DNA of 64,000 nucleotides from an uncultured Clostridia bacterium (GCA_945876755.1 CAMCPM010000003.1:100518-164517), one strand, 5' to 3'. Numbered from the stretch's first letter, positions 42,636-51,522 are shown. The notes: a model not told the origin generated them from the sequence alone. Program-made: numbers and translations.

Positions 42636-43702
42636 GCAAAGCTATCGTAGCTATGAGCGGCGGAGTCGATTCAAGCGTTGCCGCTCTTTTACTGAAAGAA
42701 CAGGGATATCAATGCACGAGAGTAACAATGAAGCTGTTTCACAACGAAGATATTGGTGTCAGACGGGAGCACACCTGCTGTTCTCTTGATGATGTTGAGG
42801 ATGCACGAAGCGTTGCACGCAGGCTTGATATCCCGTATTATGTATTCAATTTTTCCGACTGCTTTCAGGAATGTGTTATGGACAGGTTCGTTCATGCTTA
42901 TGAAAACGGAACTACTCCTAATCCCTGTATCGACTGCAACCGTTACCTTAAATTTGACAAGCTTTTTCAAAGAGCAAAAGAATTAAGCTGTAACTATGTG
43001 GCTACGGGACATTATGCTCGTATCGAATATGATTCACGTTCAGAAAAGTATTTGCTGAAAAAGGCTCTTGACTCTGACAAGGATCAAAGCTATATGCTTT
43101 ATGCAATGACTCAGGAACAGCTAAAACACACTCTTTTCCCGTTGGGTACACTGACAAAGCCGCAGGTGCGTGAAATTGCCGAGCATAATGGCTTCTGCAA
43201 CGCACACAAGCATGACAGTCAGGACATATGCTTTGTTCAGAATGGCAGTTACGCCGATTTTATAAAGCAGTATACCGGACGCAGTTATCCGTATGGAGAT
43301 TTCGTTGATAAAAATGGTAATGTTCTCGGAACGCATAAGGGTATCATTAATTACACCGTCGGTCAGCGAAAGAATCTTGGCATTTCTTTTGCAAAACCGA
43401 TGTATGTATGCAAGATCTGTGCAAACTCAAACACAATCGTTCTCGGCGGTGAGCAGGAGCTATACTCAAAAGAAGCTGAAACGACCAACTTCAATTGGAT
43501 ATCGGATAATATTCCTAAAAAACCGATACGCTGCAAAGCAAAGGTACGGTATCGTCAGCAGGAGCAATGGGCAGTTGCTTCTCCCTTGCCTGACGGTAAT
43601 GTATATCTTGAATTTGACTGCCCCCAGCGTGCGGTCACGCCGGGACAAGCTGCTGTTTTGTATGACGGAGACATTATCCTTGGCGGAGGAGTAATTTTGT
43701 AA
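42632..43702 (+). CDS. mnmA: tRNA-specific 2-thiouridylase
   Basis: A 356-residue enzyme that puts sulfur on U34 of Lys, Glu and Gln tRNAs, using ATP and sulfur from the desulfurase. The PP-loop is AMSGGVDSSVAALL, and the two catalytic cysteines are in NPCIDCNRYLKF and SQDICFV. The C-terminal GQAAVLYDGDIILGGGVI is standard. It starts within the end of nadA. Confidence 0.96.
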   Translation: MSKAIVAMSGGVDSSVAALLLKEQGYQCTRVTMKLFHNEDIGVRREHTCCSLDDVEDARSVARRLDIPYYVFNFSDCFQECVMDRFVHAYENGTTPNPCIDCNRYLKFDKLFQRAKELSCNYVATGHYARIEYDSRSEKYLLKKALDSDKDQSYMLYAMTQEQLKHTLFPLGTLTKPQVREIAEHNGFCNAHKHDSQDICFVQNGSYADFIKQYTGRSYPYGDFVDKNGNVLGTHKGIINYTVGQRKNLGISFAKPMYVCKICANSNTIVLGGEQELYSKEAETTNFNWISDNIPKKPIRCKAKVRYRQQEQWAVASPLPDGNVYLEFDCPQRAVTPGQAAVLYDGDIILGGGVIL

Positions 43703-43761
43703 CGTTATTGGGATTGATTTTCATATTAATCCCATGGTATAATAGGTTAGAGGTGAGTGCT

Positions 43762-44190
43762 ATGATGATTTCAACAAGAGGAAGATATGCTCTGCGTGTG
43801 ATGATAGATTTAGCCGAGCACAGCAGCGGCGGTTATATACCAATGAAGGATGTGGCTGAACGTCAGGGACTTTCGCTGAAATATCTGGAGAGGATTCTGC
43901 CTGTGCTTACCAAAAACAAGCTTATATCGGGAGTTCACGGCAAGGGCGGCGGATACCGTTTAAGCAGAGAACCGAGTGAATACAAGGTTGGTGAAATTCT
44001 GCGTCTTACCGAAGGAAATCTTGCGCCTGTATCATGTCTTGAATGCGGCGCTGAACCGTGCAGCCGTGCCTCGGAATGCAGAACTCTGAAAATGTGGACG
44101 GGATTCTTTAACCTGACAAACGAATATTTTGACAGCATCACTATCGCAGACCTTATGAAAACGGAAGACAATTTAAACTATGTAATTTAA
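43762..44190 (+). CDS. Rrf2-family regulator (IscR/CymR type)
   Basis: A 142-residue winged-helix repressor (STRGRYALRVMIDLAEHS; VHGKGGGYRLSREPSEY). A cysteine-rich loop, CLECGAEPCSRASECRTL, could hold a 2Fe-2S cluster as in IscR; CymR, the cysteine regulator, lacks it. GAGGTGA precedes ATG 43762. As the last gene of the cysteine and Fe-S operon it is the obvious candidate for its regulator. Confidence 0.9.
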   Translation: MMISTRGRYALRVMIDLAEHSSGGYIPMKDVAERQGLSLKYLERILPVLTKNKLISGVHGKGGGYRLSREPSEYKVGEILRLTEGNLAPVSCLECGAEPCSRASECRTLKMWTGFFNLTNEYFDSITIADLMKTEDNLNYVI

Positions 44191-44215
44191 TGGTTAAAGT
44201 TTCCCGGAATAAAGT

Positions 44216-44250
44216 AAATCCTGAGAAGATTTGTTTTCTTCTCAGGATTT
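44216..44250. terminator. Terminator of the cysK-rrf2 operon
   Basis: A perfect 14-bp stem AAATCCTGAGAAGA/TCTTCTCAGGATTT followed by TTTG and usable in both directions. Confidence 0.85.
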
Positions 44251-44276
44251 TTGTTATCTCACAGATAAATTGGAAT

Positions 44277-44800
44277 TTATACTCCAAGACAATCGATTAT
44301 TGGTTTAATATATTCTTTATCCATCCAATCACATTTTTCGTTTCCGGCAGCCATTAAAGCCTTTTCCCATATCTCATAGTCATCAGGATTTTTTTTCGAT
44401 ACTGCTTTTCTTAACATACTGCACAAAGTCCTATCTTTGAATGACATTGAATCCATATCCCAAGAACCTCGGCAATAAAATAAAGGAATATTAGATAATG
44501 TATCTTTCATATTAAGGCTTTTAATCTGTTGGAAAGCACTTTCTTCATACGGAGAAGCACCACAACAAAATACGATTATCTTCTTATTTGATATCTGTTT
44601 TATATTCTTTTTCAGAAAGGATAAACCGGCGATTTCGGAAGCATATATTCCACCGCCTAAAATAATTGTATCATAGTTTACGATATCGTCAATTACTGCT
44701 TTTTTGTTTCAACACAAGAAAAACCTGTTTCTTCTGAAATCCAATCTGCATATTTCTTTGTAGCGCCATATTTTGATTGATATAAAATTATTCCGTTCAT
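44277..44800 (-). pseudogene. Flavodoxin-family gene broken by a -1 frameshift
   Basis: ATG 44800 (GGAGG five bases upstream) opens MNGIILYQSKYGATKKYADW and stops at codon 36 after VETKKQ. Shifting at the run of six A at 44705-44700 restores KAVIDDIVNYDTIILGGGIY and the frame then runs to 44277 (DCLGV). One lost A in the run explains the break. The intact protein would be a ~174-residue flavodoxin-fold oxidoreductase related to the domain at 21583. It could be a true mutation, slippage-controlled expression, or a sequencing error. Confidence 0.85.
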
Positions 44801-45125
44801 TTTTTCCTCCAAATTCCGATTTGTAATCTGTTAAATTATAACACAACCTCAATCGAAAATCAATATAAAAAGCAACTTTGCAACACTTCTATATCACTAA
44901 CTGTCTTAATTCAAAATGGTTAGTATAGACTATGTAGCGTAATATTCCACAAACACGAAAATACTTAAATGTTTTCGATTTAGATGATATTACGAAATAA
45001 AAAAGTTCAAACATTTGTCCAAAAATATTATTGTATTATTGTGCATTGCGCCCTATAATAAGTAGGCTGTTGAATTATTCTTATATCAGCATATATAAGT
45101 ATACTTATGAAAGCGAGGTAATGTT
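44801..45125. other. Intergenic region before the MATE gene
   Basis: 325 AT-rich bases without a supported gene. A TATAAT (45054-45059) with a poor -35 box may be the MATE promoter. A perfect 14-bp palindrome ATAAGTATACTTAT (45095-45108) just before the ribosome site could be an operator. Nothing else is seen. Confidence 0.45.
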
Positions 45126-46496
45126 ATGACCGCGTCAAAAGATTTGACAAGGGGCAAACCAATGAGTCTTATTCTCGGTTTTGGTATTCCCCTTCTTTTC
45201 GGTTTTCTTTTTCAGCAGTTTTACAACGTTGCCGACACAGCGATTGTAGGACGTTTTCTCGGAAGCAATGCACTTGCCGCAGTAGGAAGCACAGGCGCAG
45301 TAAACTTTCTCATAATCGGTTTTGTCATGGGCATTTGCAACGGATTTGCAATACCTGTTGCTCAGATGTTCGGTGCAAATGATTGGAAACAGCTCAGAAA
45401 ATACGTTACAAATTCGCTTTGGCTTTGCATTGCCTTTGCAGTAGTTATTACCGCTGTTACCCTGATTTTCTGCACGCAGATATTACAGCTTATGAACACT
45501 CAGGCTGACACTTTTGAACGTGCATATATCTATATTTTCACCATTTTTGCAGGTATTCCCGCATACTTTCTTTACAACATGACCGCAGGTATTCTGCGTT
45601 CACTGGGCGACAGCAAAACGCCTGTAAGCTGGCTTGTTATCGCTTCAATAATAAATATAATCCTCGATATTCTGTTTATTTTCTGCTTTAAGCTGGACGT
45701 TTTCGGTGCTGCGCTTGCTACGGTCATAGCTCAGTTCATTTCGGGATTTGGCTGTCTTTTCAGAGTATGCCGCAGCTTTGCTGTTCTGAAAATGGACAAG
45801 GATGACTGGAGTTTCAGCATAAAGCACGTCGGTACACTTTGCGCTATGGGTCTGCCTATGGGACTTCAGTACTCAATCACTGCAATCGGAAGCGTTATTT
45901 TGCAGACTGCCGTAAACAATTTGGGTACTATGTATGTTGCCGCTGTTACCGCAGCAAATAAGCTTTCAATGTTCATGTGCTGTCCTTTTGACGCAATGGG
46001 TTCAACTATGGCAACATATGCAGGACAGAATGTCGGCGCACAGAAGTGGGAACGCCTTAACAAGGGACTTTGGGCCTGCGTTATTCTTGGAGCGGTATAT
46101 TCTGCTGTTGCTTTTCTGCTGCTGTTCTTCACGGGAGATTTTCTTGCTATGATTTTCCTTGACGAGAAAAGCAGATATCTGCTTCCGCTGGTAAAACAGT
46201 TCCTTACCACGCTTTCTGCGTTTTATTTTCCGCTTGCACTGGTAAATATAGTTCGTTTCTTTATTCAGGGTATGGGATTTTCACCGATTGCTACATTTGC
46301 CGGCGTACTTGAAATGATAGGCAGAGGCGCCATAGCTTATCTTGTTGGGATTTACGGATTTTCCGCTGCCTGCTTTGCTTCGCCTGCCGCATGGGTTTTA
46401 GCGGACGCTTTTCTCATTCCTGCATATTTTATCTGCAAAAGACGTCTTTTGAAAAAGTACAGCGCTGTTGCACAGACTGCCGCTGAAGGCGCATAA
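45126..46496 (+). CDS. MATE-family efflux transporter
   Basis: A 456-residue membrane protein with twelve expected helices in two similar halves (PLLFGFLFQQFYNVADTAIVGRFLG; MGLPMGLQYSITAIGSVILQ). The family exports cationic drugs and other toxic compounds in exchange for sodium or protons. The GAGGT site precedes ATG 45126. A 14-bp palindrome beside the ribosome site suggests local repression, but no regulator gene is next to it. Confidence 0.92.
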   Translation: MTASKDLTRGKPMSLILGFGIPLLFGFLFQQFYNVADTAIVGRFLGSNALAAVGSTGAVNFLIIGFVMGICNGFAIPVAQMFGANDWKQLRKYVTNSLWLCIAFAVVITAVTLIFCTQILQLMNTQADTFERAYIYIFTIFAGIPAYFLYNMTAGILRSLGDSKTPVSWLVIASIINIILDILFIFCFKLDVFGAALATVIAQFISGFGCLFRVCRSFAVLKMDKDDWSFSIKHVGTLCAMGLPMGLQYSITAIGSVILQTAVNNLGTMYVAAVTAANKLSMFMCCPFDAMGSTMATYAGQNVGAQKWERLNKGLWACVILGAVYSAVAFLLLFFTGDFLAMIFLDEKSRYLLPLVKQFLTTLSAFYFPLALVNIVRFFIQGMGFSPIATFAGVLEMIGRGAIAYLVGIYGFSAACFASPAAWVLADAFLIPAYFICKRRLLKKYSAVAQTAAEGA

Positions 46497-46500
46497 CATT

Positions 46501-46538
46501 AAGCCGCTGTTCCAAATTATAATAAGGAACAGCGGCTT
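46501..46538. terminator. Shared terminator of MATE and ArsC-like genes
   Basis: A perfect 13-bp stem AAGCCGCTGTTCC/GGAACAGCGGCTT between two converging genes. Confidence 0.9.
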
Positions 46539-46548
46539 TGTTCATGTA

Positions 46549-46881
46549 TTATTCCCAATCCTTCCAGACATCGGGACAGTACCCGACAGTTGCCTGTTTG
46601 CCGTTGCGGACGATAGGCGTTTTGTACAGCTTGGGACACTCCGCAAGCTTGTCGGCTTTAGCATCGTCAAGGAGATATTTTATATTACAGTAGTCCTTGC
46701 TTTTTTCGTCGATAAGCTTTTCGATGCCGCCTACAGCCTTGCACACGCTGTCAAGCTCACCCTTGCTAAGCCCCTTTGAAAGTATATCCACCGACTGGAA
46801 CTTTACGCCGCGCTCTTTGAAATAGCGCTCGGCTTTTTTGGTGTCAAAACATTTGGATTTTCCGAAGATTTGTATGTTCAA
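46549..46881 (-). CDS. ArsC/Spx-family thioredoxin-fold protein
   Basis: A 110-residue protein of the ArsC-like family (IQIFGKSKCFDTKKAERYFKERGVKFQ; KTPIVRNGKQATVGY). Only one Cys sits at the active site, so it lacks the CxxC of Spx and may be a glutathione- or thiol-linked reductase of YffB type. It starts at TTG 46881 after AAGCAGGTG. It lies behind a small 43-residue gene and a lipoprotein gene on the same strand. Confidence 0.85.
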   Translation of the reverse strand: MNIQIFGKSKCFDTKKAERYFKERGVKFQSVDILSKGLSKGELDSVCKAVGGIEKLIDEKSKDYCNIKYLLDDAKADKLAECPKLYKTPIVRNGKQATVGYCPDVWKDWE

Positions 46882-46901
46882 TATTGCACCTGCTTTCTTA
46901 G

Positions 46902-47033
46902 CTATTCGTCGGCTGAATCTACATTAAGTGATATCTTAACAAAATTAAAACCTAAAGAACAATTTTCAGATTTATCAGTAGCATCATTAATTCCATTATT
47001 TAAATTTCCTATATTTTCAGTAATTTCAGACAT
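46902..47033 (-). CDS. 43-residue microprotein
   Basis: ATG 47033 has AAGGAG seven bases upstream and opens MSEITENIGNLNNGINDATD, ending NVDSADE at TAG 46904-46902. It starts twelve bases after the lipoprotein stop and ends 20 bases before the ArsC-like start. The strong ribosome site and fit in the gap support translation. It is acidic and soluble, with one Cys, and of unknown function. Confidence 0.6.
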   Translation of the reverse strand: MSEITENIGNLNNGINDATDKSENCSLGFNFVKISLNVDSADE

Positions 47034-47044
47034 AATTAAACTCC

Positions 47045-47662
47045 TTAATTTGAATTTTTGTTAATCAATGTGATTTCAGCATATGATATATTAGCGTTTT
47101 CATTTGTTGCAGAAAAATATAGTGTACTATCATTATATTGGTACATCAAATATTTAGCACCTCCATCGGGTGCACCATCTAATGGTGTTGACGTTCTTTG
47201 CGGTTCACCTAAAATATAAATAACATCATCTAAATTGTTATTGCATGAGAGCCCACATATTTTAACTTGCTCATTTTTCATTTCTTCGTTTGTACATCCG
47301 ACTGACATTATGTTTTCGTTATCTAATTCTACAAAAGCAATAATATTATCTCGAAAACATAGAGAACGTTCATTATCACCCAATCCATTTTCTTCACGTA
47401 ATGAATATTCCTCGCCCAAATCCTCAACCTTAAACGGCAAAGATACCTGTTGACCGTTAATTTCGATAATATTAATATCATCAAAAATCAGATTTGAAGT
47501 TTGTGTGAGTTCGGTTTGTGCAGTCGTTTCTTCAGCAAGAACCGTCTCGCTGGCGACTTCATCAATCAATTCAATTGATTGCCCCGTATTATTCGATTGG
47601 CAAGCTGACAGGCTAAGCATAACAGCAAACGCCGCAAATAAGCTTAAAAGTTTCTTTTTCAT
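47045..47662 (-). CDS. Lipoprotein of unknown function
   Basis: A 205-residue exported protein with a lipoprotein signal (MKKKLLSLFAAFAVMLSLSAC; lipobox LSAC, Cys at 21). A Thr/Glu/Ser linker and a mature domain with an alpha/beta look follow (FDDINIIEINGQQVSLPFKVEDLG; VIYILGEPQRTSTPLDG). The GxP-x-R-T segment resembles small SmpA/OmlA-type domains in clostridial lipoproteins; no certain family. It is AT-rich. Confidence 0.8.
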   Translation of the reverse strand: MKKKLLSLFAAFAVMLSLSACQSNNTGQSIELIDEVASETVLAEETTAQTELTQTSNLIFDDINIIEINGQQVSLPFKVEDLGEEYSLREENGLGDNERSLCFRDNIIAFVELDNENIMSVGCTNEEMKNEQVKICGLSCNNNLDDVIYILGEPQRTSTPLDGAPDGGAKYLMYQYNDSTLYFSATNENANISYAEITLINKNSN

Positions 47663-47684
47663 GATTTGTCCCCCTTGATGATTA

Positions 47685-48077
47685 TTATTTTGATTGTGCT
47701 TTTGTCATCGCTTCATGCTCCTTAGCAAGCTCGCCCAGAAGCCATTCCACGCTTTTGCTCTGATTGTGCGCCGTAACAACCGCTTTAAGCGGAATATCAA
47801 GTCCTGCCCCGCGCATTGCTTTCAGAAGCAGGTCAAGGCGCTTGCCCGATATTCCCGAAAAAATAACGCACTCCCCTGCTGCGGCAGCAGCCGTGCCGTT
47901 CGAAACAAATCCGCTGTACCCTGCAAGAAATCCGAGATTTTCTCCTGCCTTGTCAAGCGGTATCTCTATATGCTTCATATTCAGTGAAGCTGCCGCTTTT
48001 TCAAGCGCTTCCTTTTTGTCTCCGATATTATATGACAGCACCGTTTCGGGAATTGTGGGAATTATTCTTGCTTTCAT
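47685..48077 (-). CDS. DUF3783 protein
   Basis: A 130-residue soluble protein. The C-terminal half (ISGKRLDLLLKAMRGAGLDIPLKAVVTAHNQSKSVEWLLGELAKEH) is typical of DUF3783. Function unknown. It is 22 bases upstream of the lipoprotein gene on the same strand and runs away from feoAB. Confidence 0.8.
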   Translation of the reverse strand: MKARIIPTIPETVLSYNIGDKKEALEKAAASLNMKHIEIPLDKAGENLGFLAGYSGFVSNGTAAAAAGECVIFSGISGKRLDLLLKAMRGAGLDIPLKAVVTAHNQSKSVEWLLGELAKEHEAMTKAQSK

Positions 48078-48187
48078 AGCGCACCTCCGTTAACTTTAAC
48101 AATAGTATACCACAGATCCTTGTGCGAGTCAAATATCCGTTTGAAAAATGTTAATATTTTTCTAATGTTAAAATTAATTTTTCATGC

Positions 48188-48246
48188 TTGACATATACTA
48201 AATATAATAGTATAATAAAACCCGAAATAAAGTTAGTCTAAGCTAA
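48188..48246 (+). promoter_or_regulatory. feoAB promoter and DtxR/MntR-like box
   Basis: TTGACA (48188-48193), 17 bases, TATAAT (48211-48216). Ten bases after the expected start lies TTAGTCTAAGCTAA (48233-48246), an imperfect palindrome of the TTAG...CTAA form recognised by metal regulators of the DtxR family. Iron repression is inferred. Confidence 0.7.
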
Positions 48247-48278
48247 TTTTAAAAATACCTTTACTGAAAGGAAACGCT

Positions 48279-48524
48279 ATGACTCTGAATGAATTGAAAA
48301 CGGGACAGTCTGCCGTTATTTCCGAGGTAGGCGGCGAAGGCGCTCTGCGATGCCGTCTGCTTGATATGGGACTTATCCCCAAAACCCGTGTTATGATACG
48401 AAAGGTTGCTCCCATGGGCGACCCGATAGAACTTTTTTTGAGAGGCTATGAGCTTACGATACGCCTTGAGGACGCTGAAAAAATTACAATTATCCCCGAT
48501 AAAAAGGAGGCAGACGCAAAATGA
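48279..48524 (+). CDS. feoA: Ferrous iron transport protein A
   Basis: An 81-residue SH3-like protein that helps FeoB (LNELKTGQSAVISEVGGEG; LLDMGLIPKTRVMIRKVAPMGDP). GAAAGGAAA precedes the ATG. It overlaps feoB by four bases. Confidence 0.93.
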   Translation: MTLNELKTGQSAVISEVGGEGALRCRLLDMGLIPKTRVMIRKVAPMGDPIELFLRGYELTIRLEDAEKITIIPDKKEADAK

Positions 48525-50527
48525 TACTTGCTCTTGCCGGAAATCAGAATTGCGGTAAAACCACTCTTTTCAACCAGCTTACAGGCTCGAATCAGCACGT
48601 CGGAAACTTTCCCGGCGTTACTGTTGACCGCAAATCGGGAGAGGTACGCGGTCACAAGGGCTGCGAGGTCGTCGACCTGCCGGGTATATATTCGATACGT
48701 CCCTATACCAACGAGGAGATAGTTACCCGTGATTTTCTTATCAACGAAAAGCCGGACGCCATTATAAACATTGTTGACGCCACAAATATTGAGCGTAATC
48801 TTTATCTTACTCTGCAAATGCTGGAAATGAACATTCCCATGGTGCTTGCACTCAATATGATGGACGAGGTACGGAACAACGGCGGTACTATTAATGTTAA
48901 AGCGCTTTCCGAACGGCTTGGAATACCTGTACTGCCCATAAGCGCCGCTAAAAACGAGGGCATAGACGAGCTTATCGCAAAAGTTATAGAATGTGCCGAA
49001 AAAAACAAAAAGCCAAAACGGCTTGATTTTTGTCATGGAGCAGTACACCGCTGTATCCATGCGGTTTCACATATGATAGAGGACCATGCGCTGCTGGCAG
49101 ATATTTCTCCACGATTTGCAGCGACAAAGCTTGTTGAAAACGACCCGGACATTAATAAAAAGCTTGGTCTTAATGAAAATGAGCTGGAAATGATAGAACA
49201 CAGCGTTACCGAAATGGAAAAGGAACTTGGCATGGACAGAAATGCTGCTCTTGCTGATATGCGGTACAACTTCATCGAGGATGTGTGCAAGGAAACTGTC
49301 GTAAAGTGCCACGAAAGCAAAGAACATATCCGAAGCGTGAAAATCGACAGCATACTTACCAACAAGTATCTTGCAATACCGCTTTTTCTCTGCATAATGC
49401 TTCTCGTTTTCTGGATAACCTTCGGCTCGGTAGGCGCATGGCTTAGTGATATTTTTACTGCTCTCATTGATTTTATTATATCAGGCGCAGACAAGGCTCT
49501 TACTGTCTATGGTCTGAACCCTGTAGTACATAGTCTTATCATCGACGGAATTTTTGCAGGCGTAGGAAGCGTTCTCGGATTTCTGCCAACGATCGTAACG
49601 CTTTTCTTCTGTCTTTCAATTCTTGAGGACAGCGGCTATATGGCGAGAGTTGCATTTGTAATGGATAAGCTTCTGCGAAAAATCGGTCTTTCGGGACGTT
49701 CCTTTGTACCTATGCTTATCGGCTTCGGATGCAGCGTACCGGCAATAATGGCGACCCGTACTCTTTCCTCAGAACGTGACAGACGAATGACGATTTTTCT
49801 TACCCCATACATGAGCTGCAGCGCAAAGCTGCCGATTTATGCAGTGTTTACTTCGGCGTTTTTTCCCGAACATAAAGCGCTGGCTATGATAATCATTTAT
49901 GTTTCGGGAATGCTTGTGGGAATAATCTGCGGCTTGATAATGAACAAAACTAAGTTCAAGGGCAAGCCTGTACCGTTCGTAATGGAACTTCCCAACTACC
50001 GTCTGCCGTCGGCAAAAAGCGTTGCACTTCTTATGTGGGACAAAGCAAAGGATTTTATGCAGAAAGCTTTTACCGTTATTTTTTTCGCAACCATTATTAT
50101 ATGGTTCCTGCAAACCTTTGACGCGCGCCTCAACGTTGTTGAAAACAGCTCTGACAGCCTGCTTGCGGCTCTCGGAATAATTATTGCACCTGTTTTCAAG
50201 CCTCTCGGCTTCGGCGACTGGAGAGCAGCAACTGCTCTTATCACAGGCTTTTCCGCAAAGGAAGCAGTAGTATCGACTCTTGCGGTTCTTACAGGTTCAA
50301 GTGTTGCCGATCTGGGAACTGTTCTCGGAACAATGTTCACGCCTGCGGCAGCGGCAAGCTTCCTTGCATTTACCCTGCTTTATACTCCATGTGTTGCAGC
50401 AATTGCTGCTGTAAAACGTGAAATGAACAGCAGCTGGTCTGCATTTACAATGGTACTTATGCAGTGTTTTGTGGCATGGGTCGTATCATTCGGTGTATAT
50501 CAGCTCACGGGTCTTTTCTGCGGATAA
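48521..50527 (+). CDS. feoB: Ferrous iron transporter B
   Basis: A 668-residue membrane GTPase for Fe(II) uptake. The G1 motif is GNQNCGKTTLFN, G3 is VVDLPGIYSI, and G4 is LNMMDEV. Then come the helical linker, two Gate regions (SVLGFLPTIVTLFFCLSILEDSGYMAR) and about ten membrane helices. The length is slightly short of E. coli FeoB (773), as usual in Firmicutes. Coupled to feoA by an ATGA. Confidence 0.96.
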   Translation: MILALAGNQNCGKTTLFNQLTGSNQHVGNFPGVTVDRKSGEVRGHKGCEVVDLPGIYSIRPYTNEEIVTRDFLINEKPDAIINIVDATNIERNLYLTLQMLEMNIPMVLALNMMDEVRNNGGTINVKALSERLGIPVLPISAAKNEGIDELIAKVIECAEKNKKPKRLDFCHGAVHRCIHAVSHMIEDHALLADISPRFAATKLVENDPDINKKLGLNENELEMIEHSVTEMEKELGMDRNAALADMRYNFIEDVCKETVVKCHESKEHIRSVKIDSILTNKYLAIPLFLCIMLLVFWITFGSVGAWLSDIFTALIDFIISGADKALTVYGLNPVVHSLIIDGIFAGVGSVLGFLPTIVTLFFCLSILEDSGYMARVAFVMDKLLRKIGLSGRSFVPMLIGFGCSVPAIMATRTLSSERDRRMTIFLTPYMSCSAKLPIYAVFTSAFFPEHKALAMIIIYVSGMLVGIICGLIMNKTKFKGKPVPFVMELPNYRLPSAKSVALLMWDKAKDFMQKAFTVIFFATIIIWFLQTFDARLNVVENSSDSLLAALGIIIAPVFKPLGFGDWRAATALITGFSAKEAVVSTLAVLTGSSVADLGTVLGTMFTPAAAASFLAFTLLYTPCVAAIAAVKREMNSSWSAFTMVLMQCFVAWVVSFGVYQLTGLFCG

Positions 50528-50567
50528 ATTTTATATTGCGGCATAAAAACAAAATTTGCGCCGATAC

Positions 50568-50596
50568 TTGACCTTTTGTAAAATAAGTAGTATACT
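50568..50596 (+). promoter_or_regulatory. pduL promoter
   Basis: TTGACC (50568-50573), 17-bp spacer, TATACT (50591-50596), 37 bases before the start codon. Confidence 0.65.
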
Positions 50597-50632
50597 TAGT
50601 ATATTGAATTATTTTACTCTGGAGGAATTATT

Positions 50633-51211
50633 ATGTCAAAAACATTTATCGTTGAAACCTCTGCACGTCACGTTCACGTTACTCAGGAGGATCTTGAGAT
50701 CCTGTTCGGCAAGGGCGCTTCCCTTACAAAGAAAAAAGACCTTTCCCAGCCCGGTCAGTATGCCTGCGAGGAAAGAGTTGAAGTAGTAGGTCCAAAGAAA
50801 TCTCTCGCAAACGTTTCTATCCTCGGACCTGTCCGCCCCGCAACTCAGGTTGAGCTTTCCGCTACCGATGCACGTTCTATCGGCATTTCCGCACCTATCC
50901 GTGAGAGCGGTGATGTTGCAGGTTCAGCAGGCTGCAAGCTTGTTGGTCCTTGCGGCGAAGTTGAGATCAAGGAAGGCGTTATCGTTGCTAAGAGACACAT
51001 TCACCTCACACCTGCTGACGCTGAAGAGCTTGGCGTTAAGGACAAGGAAGTTGTATACGTTAAAGTCGACACCGACGGAAGAAAGGCTATCCTCGGCGAT
51101 GTTGTATGCCGTGTATCCGAAAAATTTGCTCGCGCTATGCACATTGACACAGACGAAGCAAATGCTATTTCCGCAACACCTTCCCTTGAGGGCGAAATTT
51201 TCAGAATGTAA
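50633..51211 (+). CDS. pduL: Phosphate propanoyltransferase (PduL-type phosphotransacylase)
   Basis: A 192-residue enzyme exchanging CoA and phosphate on short acyl groups. Two PduL half-domains carry the zinc-binding His clusters ETSARHVHVT and AKRHIHLTP. It begins directly with the first domain and has no N-terminal extension for targeting to a bacterial microcompartment. No shell-protein gene is near. It may make acetyl or propionyl phosphate as a free cytoplasmic enzyme. A CTGGAGGA site precedes the ATG. Confidence 0.92.
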   Translation: MSKTFIVETSARHVHVTQEDLEILFGKGASLTKKKDLSQPGQYACEERVEVVGPKKSLANVSILGPVRPATQVELSATDARSIGISAPIRESGDVAGSAGCKLVGPCGEVEIKEGVIVAKRHIHLTPADAEELGVKDKEVVYVKVDTDGRKAILGDVVCRVSEKFARAMHIDTDEANAISATPSLEGEIFRM

Positions 51212-51219
51212 TTTTACAT

Positions 51220-51465
51220 ATGCGAACTGTTATATTTAAAATTCTTACTGTAATCTGTGCATTGATTTTGATTGCTGCGGTTATTATTTCCCTGCTTATT
51301 ACAAGAAGTGGTATGATTTTTTTGCTGTCACTTATTGGTGCTGTGATAATAATCTTTCCGTGGATAGCACTTACTGTTCTTTCACAGGATATTGAAGAAA
51401 TGTCAGGCGAAATAACCCGTAACCGCAAAATGATTGAAAAAGTCAGAGATGATTCAAAAGAATAA
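51220..51465 (+). CDS. Small two-helix membrane protein
   Basis: An 81-residue protein with two long hydrophobic segments (about residues 7-28 and 32-55) and a charged cytoplasmic tail (EEMSGEITRNRKMIEKVRDD). It starts eight bases after pduL with only a weak ribosome site, so it may rely on read-through translation. Function unknown. Confidence 0.6.
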   Translation: MRTVIFKILTVICALILIAAVIISLLITRSGMIFLLSLIGAVIIIFPWIALTVLSQDIEEMSGEITRNRKMIEKVRDDSKE

Positions 51466-51470
51466 AACAA

Positions 51471-51512
51471 CACGGTATTAATGCCAAGTGTGCAGTAATA
51501 CCGTGCTTTTTT
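51471..51512. terminator. Shared terminator between pduL unit and FtsW-like gene
   Basis: CACGGTATTA/TAATACCGTG stem with T runs on both strands. Confidence 0.85.
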
Positions 51513-51522
51513 ATGCAAATTT

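Noticed and set aside
46870..47064. A 64-codon frame on the + strand
   Set aside because: It overlaps the better-supported 43-residue gene on the - strand and has no ribosome site.
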